Source of the DNA: Modestobacter sp. VKM Ac-2984
Lineage (GTDB): Bacteria; Actinomycetota; Actinomycetes; Mycobacteriales; Geodermatophilaceae
Length of the DNA: 64,000 bases
NCBI RefSeq assembly: GCF_026967985.1
Contig: NZ_JAPVBJ010000002.1
Coordinates: 1 to 64,000 of the forward strand
Reading direction: 5' to 3'
Under the pieces are notes generated by a model. It did not search any database and had not been told where the DNA came from. It saw only the letters and a program-made list of their open reading frames with translations. Made by a program: the position numbers and the translations under genes. Positions within the stretch are counted from its first letter, which is position 1; each line of letters starts with the position of its first letter. Of this stretch, positions 8,418 through 15,106 are shown piece after piece.

Positions 8418-9113
8418 TCAGGCCGCGCGGCCGCGACCCTCGGCCTTGACGTCGGCGGCGTAGCGGTCGACGTACTCGGCACCGGACAGCCGCTGCAGCT
8501 CGACCATGACCCGATCGGTGACCTCCCGCAGCGCCGCCCCGTCGTCAGCCGGCCCCGGGTGGTCGGAGAAGTCCAGCGGTTCGCCAATCCGGACGACCAC
8601 CCGGCCGGGCCGGGGCAGCCGGGCACCCGGGGGCATGAGCGCCCGGCTGCCGATCACCGCGATCGGCACCACCGGCGCCCCGGTGGACAACGCCAGCCGG
8701 GCCACCCCCGTCTTGCCGCGGTGCAGCCGACCGTCGGGCGACCGGGTGCCCTCCGGGTAGATGCCGAGCACCCCGCCGTCGGCGAGCACCTCCCGGCCGC
8801 GTCGCAGCGCGGCCTCGGCGGCGGTGGCCCCGCCGCGGTCCAGGGGGACCATGCCGATGCTCTCCAGGAGCAGGCGCATCGCCCGCCCCGTCAGCCCGGG
8901 TCGGGTGAAGTACTCGCTCTTGGCCAGGTAGGTCACCCGGCGGTGGCTGAGGACCGGGGGGAAGAACTGGTCGAGCGTGGAGGGGTGGTTGCCGGCCAGG
9001 ATCACCGGCCCGGTGGCCGGGAGGTTGTCCGCCCCCTCGACCTGCGGCCGGAACAGGCCCAGGACCAGCGGTCGCACGAGGGCACGGACGACCGGGTAGG
9101 CGTCCACACTCAC
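8418..9113 (-). CDS. 1-acyl-sn-glycerol-3-phosphate acyltransferase family protein
   Basis: A 231-residue PlsC-family acyltransferase. The catalytic HX4D motif is NHPSTLDQF near 42-50, followed by LAKSEYF and the substrate-binding YPEGTRSPDG near 134-143. It should transfer a fatty acyl chain to lysophosphatidate or a similar acceptor at the inner face of the membrane. The GTG at 9113 overlaps the stop of the zinc-ribbon gene by 4 bp, so translation is probably coupled. Exact acceptor lipid unknown. Confidence 0.88.
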   Translation of the reverse strand: MSVDAYPVVRALVRPLVLGLFRPQVEGADNLPATGPVILAGNHPSTLDQFFPPVLSHRRVTYLAKSEYFTRPGLTGRAMRLLLESIGMVPLDRGGATAAEAALRRGREVLADGGVLGIYPEGTRSPDGRLHRGKTGVARLALSTGAPVVPIAVIGSRALMPPGARLPRPGRVVVRIGEPLDFSDHPGPADDGAALREVTDRVMVELQRLSGAEYVDRYAADVKAEGRGRAA

Positions 9114-9373
9114 CGCTCGTCCGGTGCCCGGCCGGCATGGTCGACCAACTGCTCGGCGCTGCCCTGCCCGTGCATCCGGGCGCAGGACGCGCAGCAGAAG
9201 AAGACGCCGTCGGCCTCGACCCCGTGGCCGACCACCTTCACGCCGCAGTGTTCGCAGATCGGGGCCAGGGCGTGGATGGCGCACTCGAAGCTGTCGAAGG
9301 TGTGCACCGCCCCGGCGGCGTGCACCTCGAAGCTGAGCCGGTAGTCGTTCCCGCAGACCTCGCAGCTGGCCAT
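9110..9373 (-). CDS. Small cysteine-rich zinc-ribbon protein
   Basis: An 87-residue protein with CEVCG at 4-8, FECAIH near 29-34, CEHCG near 40-44, and CCASCARMH near 60-68, giving several CxxC pairs and histidines that should bind one or two zinc ions. It has no signal peptide. It is the first gene of a two-gene unit with the acyltransferase. Function unknown. Confidence 0.75.
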   Translation of the reverse strand: MASCEVCGNDYRLSFEVHAAGAVHTFDSFECAIHALAPICEHCGVKVVGHGVEADGVFFCCASCARMHGQGSAEQLVDHAGRAPDER

Positions 9374-9487
9374 GCCCCCACCCTCCGTCTAGGTGACGAC
9401 CGGAGTGGGCCACCTGTTGCGGACAACTACCCAGCGCCTCGCCAGATCAAAATTGTTGATGGTCCGCTCTGCGGGCTTAGTGGCGTG

Positions 9488-9517
9488 GCGACGTGACAGC
9501 ATTGGTGACAACGTCGC
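9488..9517 (-). terminator. Weak hairpin downstream of the TIR gene
   Basis: GCGACGT (9488-9494) pairs with ACGTCGC (9511-9517) around a 16-nt loop, 29 bp past the TIR gene stop codon. The stem is short and has no U-tract, so termination is only a suggestion. The rest of 9374-9545 is relatively AT-rich and holds no gene I can support. Confidence 0.3.
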
Positions 9518-9545
9518 TAGACATGCGCTGGATGTCCGCTCGAGT

Positions 9546-10604
9546 TTAACGAATTAGGGCGATGGGCGCATAGCGTGCAATTAGCCGCTTAGTGCCGACC
9601 TTGTCGAAGTCTACAGTTAGGCTTGTCTTTGTTCCGGCTCCGGCAATATCGACGACCGATCCTTCACCAAAGGTGTCGTGATGGATTCGACTTCCTGGCT
9701 CCAAATCCTTGACGATAGCCATAGACCGCGCCGTACTGTACTCACTCCTTCTAGTTCCCACTTCTTCATCGACAGATGGACTAACATCGAAGATGGCCTG
9801 GTATCCGAAATGTCGTAGAGCAACTCGGACAGCCTCTTTTTCGTCGTCATATGCGTAGTCGCGAGTTTTAATACGAACCACAAGCTTCACTGCGTCGACA
9901 CCCACGCTGCTGACTCGGTCTTCGCCGAGGATCTCCCACACAACGTTGGCCAACCTATCCACACTGTCTCGAAGCTCCCGGCCCGAAGTTAGTTCGGGGG
10001 CGGCGGCACCGCCTGGGACCTGTCGCGTCAGTCCGCGGACAAGGCTCAGAACTTCTCGCAACATATCTTCTGGGTCGCGCTCGGCGGGCACATCAGCGGA
10101 GTCCGCCACCGCGTGACTATTCGCAATACCTTTTAGCTCGTCCTCCAGTCTCGGCCACCACACCTCCAAGGTCGCGGCAAGGCGGATTTCACCTAGAGGA
10201 CTCGTGGAGAGCGCGTCGATTGCAGTGAGCACAGACTCAATACCGGCCCTGTCCGCTTGCACAGCTTGAAAAGTAGACAAAGGACCCTTTAAGTCGGTCG
10301 GTTCCGCGAAATCGATCAACAAGGGGATGACGCGGCCTTCTCGGTCTTCAACGGAACGAGAGATCGCCCCCGCCTCAAAGTTCAGCCATACCTTCTCCTG
10401 GTTCTCTCGCGTGACACAGATGATGCCAATATCTGTCGCGTCCAGTGCTTCCGTGATGGACTTGTCCCACTTAACCCCCGCAGCCAGGTCCCGGTCGGAC
10501 ATCCAGGGTTCACGGATCCCCTGGATCACGTTAGGCAGCCACTGGCGGAGGGCCCTAGCTACGTCCTTGCTCTTTGAACCGGACCAACTCAAAAAGACGT
10601 TCAT
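9546..10604 (-). CDS. TIR-domain protein with a UvrD/PcrA-like C-terminal domain, probably acquired
   Basis: A 352-residue protein. Residues 1-100 form a bacterial TIR domain: MNVFLSWSG first strand, EPWMSDRDL, GIICVT, and the likely catalytic Glu77 in WLNFEAGA. Such domains cleave NAD+ or act as effectors in anti-phage systems. Residues about 175-290 are unlike anything I recognise. Residues 299-352 (PGSRIHHDTFGEG, then VDFDKVGTKRLIARYAPI) resemble the Tudor-like tail of UvrD/PcrA helicases, which contacts RNA polymerase. Base composition and codon use are far more AT-rich than both flanks, a sign of horizontal transfer. No Thoeris ThsA, CBASS or Pycsar cyclase partner is adjacent. The ATG at 10604 places the TIR strand at the N-terminus, as usual. 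Confidence 0.82.
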   Translation of the reverse strand: MNVFLSWSGSKSKDVARALRQWLPNVIQGIREPWMSDRDLAAGVKWDKSITEALDATDIGIICVTRENQEKVWLNFEAGAISRSVEDREGRVIPLLIDFAEPTDLKGPLSTFQAVQADRAGIESVLTAIDALSTSPLGEIRLAATLEVWWPRLEDELKGIANSHAVADSADVPAERDPEDMLREVLSLVRGLTRQVPGGAAAPELTSGRELRDSVDRLANVVWEILGEDRVSSVGVDAVKLVVRIKTRDYAYDDEKEAVRVALRHFGYQAIFDVSPSVDEEVGTRRSEYSTARSMAIVKDLEPGSRIHHDTFGEGSVVDIAGAGTKTSLTVDFDKVGTKRLIARYAPIALIR

Positions 10605-10637
10605 GCCCACCCCCGTCAACATCTGTGTTCGCAGAGC

Positions 10638-12053
10638 TTACGAGGCCGCGCGGGACTCCTGGGCCAGTGCCGCCAGGGCCTGCTCGAAGCAGGCCTGCGG
10701 CGGCTGCACCAACCCGGCGCCGACCTGGCCGGTGCCGGCGACCCGGCCGGCCATGCCGGTGTTGATCTGCGGCAGCCAGCCGGTGCGCGCGACCTGGAGG
10801 ACGTCGATGCCGGTCGGGGAGCCGCGGAAGCCCATGATCGGGATCTGCATCGCCGGGTTCTCCGCCAGCGTCAGCTGGTACATCCGCTCGGTGGTCGCCA
10901 GCGCGTCGGGGACGGTGCCCCCGACGAACCGGACGATCGCCGGTGCCGCGGCCATGGAGAACCCGCCGACGCCGTAGGCCTCCATGATCGCGGAGTCGCC
11001 GATGTCGGGGTTGGCGTCCTCGGGGCCGTAGTCGCCGAGGTAGAGGCCGACCGGGGTGTTGGCCGGGGCGGTGAACCAGCGGTCACCGGTACCGGCGGTC
11101 TGGATGCCGAACTCGGTGCCGTTGCGCGACAGCACGGTGACCATCGTCGAGCCGGGGACGTCGCGGGCGGCGTCCATCGCCAGCTTCGCCGTGGGCATGC
11201 CGAGGTTCAGGTAGAAGTGCTCGTTGCCGCCGATGAAGCGCAGCACCTCGGCGATGTCCTGGGCCGGTGCGTCGACGCCGACGATGGACGGCGACAGCTC
11301 GCGCAGTGCCATCAGCGAGCCGGCGCGGTTGCGGTTGTGCCCCTCGTCGCCCATCTGCAGCATCTGGGCCAGGATCGCCTTGACGTCCAGCGGCTCCGGC
11401 CGGCTGCGGACGGCGCGCTGGAGCACCGGGCCGAGCACGTCGCGCATCCAGGCCAGCCGGGTGAGCACCTCGTCGTTGTAGGCGCCCATCCGCAGCACCT
11501 TGCCCAGGCCCTCGTTGAGGTTGCACCAGGCCTGCCCGCCGTTGGCCGGGTCCTCCAGGCACCACATCCACATCGACGGGCTGGTCACCCCGGCCATCGG
11601 GCCGACCGTGCGGTGGTGGTGGCAGGGGTCGAGCGTGATCTCGCCGGCGGCCAGGATGCGCTCGGCGTCGGCGACGTCGGTGGCCCAACCCTCGAATACG
11701 CAGGCGCCGATGAGCGCGCCGCGCATGGGACCGGAGGCGGTCTCCCAGGTCAGCGGCGGGCCGGAGTGCAGCAGCATCCGGTCGGGCAGGTCGAGCACCT
11801 CCCGGGCCGGCCGGACGTCGACCAGCAGCGAGCCCGCGGCGAGCACCCGCTCGACCGCGACCCGGTTGGCGGCCGCCCGGCGCGGGTCCAGCGCGAGCTG
11901 GGTGAGGTCGTCCGGGTTGCCGAAGCCCGGCGGGCGCCAGTCGACGTCGGTGACGCTCGCCCCCTGCTGCCGGAGCGCGGTGGAGAAGACCTCGACGCCG
12001 GCGGCGACGATGGACGGCGGGGCGGACAGCAGTCCGCCGAGGGGCTCACTCAT
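10638..12053 (-). CDS. DUF1116 family protein (AllG/YlbE-like), putative carbamoyltransferase subunit
   Basis: A 471-residue protein of the DUF1116 family. The E. coli member YlbE (AllG), together with FdrA (AllF) and YlbF (AllH), has been linked to oxamate transcarbamylase, which phosphorolyses oxalurate to oxamate and carbamoyl phosphate. Conserved-looking blocks are DPCHHHRTVGPMAGVTSPSM, QAWCNLNEGLGKVLRMGA and GDEGHNRN. The ATG at 12053 overlaps the end of the fdrA-like gene by 8 bp, so the two are co-translated. No DUF2877 (AllH) gene is in the window. The true substrate here may be ureidomalonate rather than oxalurate. Confidence 0.85.
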   Translation of the reverse strand: MSEPLGGLLSAPPSIVAAGVEVFSTALRQQGASVTDVDWRPPGFGNPDDLTQLALDPRRAAANRVAVERVLAAGSLLVDVRPAREVLDLPDRMLLHSGPPLTWETASGPMRGALIGACVFEGWATDVADAERILAAGEITLDPCHHHRTVGPMAGVTSPSMWMWCLEDPANGGQAWCNLNEGLGKVLRMGAYNDEVLTRLAWMRDVLGPVLQRAVRSRPEPLDVKAILAQMLQMGDEGHNRNRAGSLMALRELSPSIVGVDAPAQDIAEVLRFIGGNEHFYLNLGMPTAKLAMDAARDVPGSTMVTVLSRNGTEFGIQTAGTGDRWFTAPANTPVGLYLGDYGPEDANPDIGDSAIMEAYGVGGFSMAAAPAIVRFVGGTVPDALATTERMYQLTLAENPAMQIPIMGFRGSPTGIDVLQVARTGWLPQINTGMAGRVAGTGQVGAGLVQPPQACFEQALAALAQESRAAS

Positions 12054-13515
12054 GGCCGTCTCCGATCAGGCTGAGGGCGTGGCGGGTGGCGGCGGCGTTG
12101 GAGGCGAAGACCGCGGCGCCGGCCTCGGCGAGCGCGTCGGCCTGCCGGGACCAGCACTGGGGGTCCGCCTCGGTGCCGACCAGCGCCACGACGGTGGGCA
12201 GGCCGGCAGATCGCAGCGCGGGGACGAGGGCGACGGCCGGGTCGGGGTCGGCCCCGTGGCCGAGGACGACGTCGAGCAGCAGGACGGCGGGTTCCCCGCT
12301 CTCCGCAAGGCCGGCGATCGCCTCCAGCCGCAGCGTCGGGTCGATCATCGGGTGCGCGCGGCCCACGGTGAGCGCGTCGTCGCCGAAGTCGACGACCACG
12401 TGCCCGGTCGCGCGCAGGTCGGTGCCCAGGTCGAGCTCGGGGCGCAGCGGGGTGTTGGAGCGGATGTCGCCCAGGGCCGGGGCGGCGATCAGCATCGTCT
12501 CGTCGGCGAGGGTCCCGCCGGAGTAGAAGCCCTTGAGGACGGCGCCGGCGGGCACGGCGGCCGCGGTCCCGGGCCGGGAGGGCCACTCGGGGACGGCGAC
12601 GCCCAGGTCACCGAGGAGCGCCTCCACCGCGGCGGTGAGGTCGGGCTGCTCCGGGCTGAGCGCGGCGGACCGGACCGGGACCGACAGCCCGGCCGCGACC
12701 TCCTGCACCCGGGCGGCGACCGCGGGCGCCGGCGGCTTGGAGACCAGCAGCACCCGTTCGGTGGCCGGGTCCGCGTCCAGCGCGGCCAGGGCGTCGAGGG
12801 TGGCCAGCCCACCGACGGCCTCGGACAGGTCGCGGCCACCGACGCCGAGCACGTGGGAGACACCGACACCGGCCGCGTCGAGCAGGCAGCTGACCTGCTG
12901 GGCACCGGTGCCCGACGCCGCGACCAGGCCCACCGGGCCACGCCGGACGACGTTGGCGAAGCCGAGGGCCAGGCCGGAGACGATCGCCGTCCCGCAGTCC
13001 GGGCCCATCACCAGCACACCGGCGTCGTGCGCGGCGCGCTTGAGCGCGACCTCGTGCTCGACCGGCACCCCGTCGCTGAAGATCAGCACCGATCGGCCGG
13101 CGGCGATGGCGTCGGCGGCCTCGGCGACCGCGTACGGCCCGGGCACGCTGATGATCGCCAGCGCCGGGTCGTCCGCGCCGTCCAGGCCGGCGCCGATCGT
13201 GCGGGCCGGGATGGTCTGCGCCTCGCCCCGGTCGGCGCGGGCGGTGAGCGCGGCGTCGACGGCGGCGACCGCGGCGGCCAGCTCGGCGTCGTCGGCGGCG
13301 GTCAGCGCGATCAGCAGCTGGTCGGGCTTCGCCTCGCCGTCGGGCGCCAGGCCCATGCCGGCGGCGAGCTCGAGGTTCAGCGGCGTGGCCATCGCGACGA
13401 CGACGGTGTGCACGCCGGGGCGGTCACCGATCTCGCGGCTGACCTGCATGAGGCGGACGGAGTCGGCGTAGACACCGCTGCGGAGGGAGACGTGCCGGAC
13501 TGGACTGTCGCTCAC
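12046..13515 (-). CDS. FdrA-like acyl-CoA-synthetase-fold protein, putative carbamoyltransferase subunit
   Basis: A 489-residue relative of FdrA (AllF). The N-terminus SGVYADSVRLMQVSREI matches the usual FdrA opening. A succinyl-CoA-synthetase-like core follows: ISVPGPYAVAEA, SDGVPVEHEVALKRAA, MGPDCGTAIVSG and VAASGTGAQQVSCLLD. FdrA pairs with DUF1116 proteins in oxamate transcarbamylase. The GTG at 13515 is chosen because it lies just before this conserved opening. It has no ribosome-binding site, and a TAGCGT box ends 8 bp before it, suggesting a leaderless transcript. Divergent from the molybdenum hydroxylase operon. Confidence 0.85.
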   Translation of the reverse strand: MSDSPVRHVSLRSGVYADSVRLMQVSREIGDRPGVHTVVVAMATPLNLELAAGMGLAPDGEAKPDQLLIALTAADDAELAAAVAAVDAALTARADRGEAQTIPARTIGAGLDGADDPALAIISVPGPYAVAEAADAIAAGRSVLIFSDGVPVEHEVALKRAAHDAGVLVMGPDCGTAIVSGLALGFANVVRRGPVGLVAASGTGAQQVSCLLDAAGVGVSHVLGVGGRDLSEAVGGLATLDALAALDADPATERVLLVSKPPAPAVAARVQEVAAGLSVPVRSAALSPEQPDLTAAVEALLGDLGVAVPEWPSRPGTAAAVPAGAVLKGFYSGGTLADETMLIAAPALGDIRSNTPLRPELDLGTDLRATGHVVVDFGDDALTVGRAHPMIDPTLRLEAIAGLAESGEPAVLLLDVVLGHGADPDPAVALVPALRSAGLPTVVALVGTEADPQCWSRQADALAEAGAAVFASNAAATRHALSLIGDGHE

Positions 13516-13554
13516 CTGGCGGGACGCTACCGGAGAAAGTCTCTCAGCGGTGAG
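13513..13554 (-). promoter_or_regulatory. Predicted promoter of the fdrA-DUF1116 unit, leaderless
   Basis: On the minus strand TAGCGT (13524-13529) lies 8 nt before the GTG start, and a CTCACC -35-like box lies 19 nt further upstream inside dyad operator 2. The sequence from the operator half-site through the -10 box aligns well with the carbamate kinase promoter. Confidence 0.5.
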
Positions 13555-13562
13555 GTAGTTCG
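13535..13562. promoter_or_regulatory. Dyad operator 2 in the fdrA/cutM-like divergent region
   Basis: Arms GAAAGTCTCTCA and TGAGGTAGTTCG flank a GCGG centre. Read on the minus strand the second arm gives ACTACCTCACCGCT, matching ACTTCACCGCT of operator 1. It overlaps the predicted -35 of the fdrA-like gene. Confidence 0.6.
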
Positions 13563-13576
13563 CCGGTCGAGTTCGG

Positions 13577-13604
13577 CCCGAAGTTTTAGCGCTGAGGTAC
13601 TTCC
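13577..13604. promoter_or_regulatory. Dyad operator 3 upstream of the molybdenum hydroxylase operon
   Basis: Centre GCGC (13589-13592) with right arm TGAGGTACTTCC and a poorer left arm ending GAAGTTTTA. Its reverse complement reads CGGAAGTACCTCAGCGCTAA, which differs from operator 1 by two bases over 20. The centres of operators 2 and 3 are 42 bp apart, four helical turns, so two bound proteins would sit on the same face. Confidence 0.6.
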
Positions 13605-13628
13605 GTCCCGCGGGACCACGGTGACAGA

Positions 13629-14546
13629 GTGACGCCTTCCACATCCACGCCTGGAGGTGACCCGCAGCCGGTGAAGCCCGCTCCGTTCGGCTATGCCGAC
13701 CCGACCTCGGTCGACGAGGCGCTCGACGTCCTGACCGCGGAGGGCGAGGGTGCGAAGGTGCTCGCCGGCGGGCAGTCGCTCCTCCCCCTGCTCTCGATGC
13801 GCCTCGCTGCGCCCACCACCCTGGTGGACATCAACCGGGTGCCCGGGCTCGACCAGATCTCCGTCGGCCGCGACGGGGTGCGGGTGGGTGCGTTGGTCCG
13901 GCACGCCCAGCTGCTCGCCTCGACCGAGGCGGCCGGCGTGCAGCCGCTGCTCTGCCGGGCGACGGCGAACGTCGCCCACCCGGCCATCCGCAACCGCGGG
14001 ACGACGGTCGGCTCCATCGCGCACGCCGACCCCTCGGGCGAGATGACCGCGGTGCTGGCCCTGACGGACGGTTCTGTCACGGTCGCGACGCCCGACGGGC
14101 GCGAGACGATCGGCTGGGGCGACTTCTTCCTCGGCCCGCTGGAGACCTCGGTGCACGGGCCGGCCGTCGTCCTCGACGTTTTCTTCCCGGCGCTGCCGGA
14201 GCGGTCGGGCACCGCGTTCGCCGAGATCTCGCGGCGCAAGGGCGACTACGCGGTCTGCGGGGCGGGCGTCGTCGTCACGCTCGACGCCGACCGGCGGGTC
14301 AGCTCTGCCCGGGCGGCCTACCTCTCCGTCGGGCTGGTGCCCGAGGTGCACGACCTGACCGACGCCGTCGTCGGCCAGCCGGTCGACTCGGCGGACTGGG
14401 CGGCGGCCGGCGAGCTGGCCCGCGGCAAGGTCGACCCGGACGGCGACCTGCACGCCAGCGCCGACTACCGGCGACTGCTGGTCGCGACCCTCACCGCCCG
14501 CACGCTGGCCGACGCCGGCGCCGAAGCAGCCAGGAGGACCGCGTGA
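13629..14546 (+). CDS. Molybdenum hydroxylase FAD-binding (medium) subunit, CoxM/CutM-like
   Basis: A 305-residue FAD subunit of a xanthine-oxidase-family enzyme. FAD-contact motifs are KVLAGGQSLLPLL near 43-55 and NRGTTVGSIAHADPSGEM near 121-138. The usual family start (KPAPFGYADPTSV) begins at residue 15, so a GTG at 13671, 11 nt after a GGAGGTGA, is an alternative start. GTG 13629 is kept because it gives an uninterrupted frame and its spacing to an upstream box resembles the other leaderless starts. It overlaps the iron-sulfur subunit gene by 4 bp. Confidence 0.88.
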   Translation: MTPSTSTPGGDPQPVKPAPFGYADPTSVDEALDVLTAEGEGAKVLAGGQSLLPLLSMRLAAPTTLVDINRVPGLDQISVGRDGVRVGALVRHAQLLASTEAAGVQPLLCRATANVAHPAIRNRGTTVGSIAHADPSGEMTAVLALTDGSVTVATPDGRETIGWGDFFLGPLETSVHGPAVVLDVFFPALPERSGTAFAEISRRKGDYAVCGAGVVVTLDADRRVSSARAAYLSVGLVPEVHDLTDAVVGQPVDSADWAAAGELARGKVDPDGDLHASADYRRLLVATLTARTLADAGAEAARRTA

Positions 14547-15106
14547 CCGAGGTGTGCACAGAACGGGCGATCTCCGTCGTCGTCAACGGTGTTCCACGTG
14601 AAGCCACGGTGCCGGTGCGCTGGCTGCTGTCGGACGCGTTGCGACACGGGTTCGGGCTGACCGGCACGCACGTGGGCTGCGAGCACGGCGTCTGCGGGGC
14701 CTGCACCGTGCTGGTCGACGGGCAGCCGACCCGCTCCTGCCTGGTGCTCGCCGTTCAGGTCGACGGCCGCGAGGTGACCACGGTCGAGGGCCTGTCCCGG
14801 TCGGACCACCAGGGCGGGCAGGTGCTGCACCCGATCCAGGAGGCGTTCCGGGAGTGCCACGCGCTGCAGTGCGGGTTCTGCACGCCGGGCTTCCTGACCA
14901 CGATCGCGGCCGGCCTGGACGCCCGCGACCCGTCGGTGGAGATCACCGAGGAGGAGGTCGACGACATGGTCGGCGGCAACCTGTGCCGCTGCACCGGCTA
15001 CGCCAACATCAAGAAGGCCTGCCGGCACGCAGCCGCGACCATGCGCGACTCCGCAGGGGCCAAAAGCGCGACTTTGGCCCCTGACAGCCAGGAGGCGGGG
15101 CGGTGA
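14543..15106 (+). CDS. Molybdenum hydroxylase [2Fe-2S] (small) subunit, CoxS/CutS-like
   Basis: A 187-residue electron-transfer subunit with two [2Fe-2S] sites. The N-terminal plant-ferredoxin-like cluster uses [12 protein letters not shown] and the later RSC; the second uses CGFCTPG and NLCRCTGY. It carries electrons from the molybdenum site to FAD. The C-terminus extends about 25 residues past the usual end with low-complexity sequence. It overlaps both neighbours by 4 bp (GTGA), so the three subunits are translationally coupled. Confidence 0.93.
   Translation: MTEVCTERAISVVVNGVPREATVPVRWLLSDALRHGFGLTGTHVGCEHGVCGACTVLVDGQPTRSCLVLAVQVDGREVTTVEGLSRSDHQGGQVLHPIQEAFRECHALQCGFCTPGFLTTIAAGLDARDPSVEITEEEVDDMVGGNLCRCTGYANIKKACRHAAATMRDSAGAKSATLAPDSQEAGR

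Noticed and set aside
9546-10604. Thoeris, CBASS or Pycsar system
   Set aside because: Only one gene is present; no ThsA, CD-NTase, cyclase or associated protease/ubiquitin-like gene adjoins it, and no second low-GC gene lies beside it.
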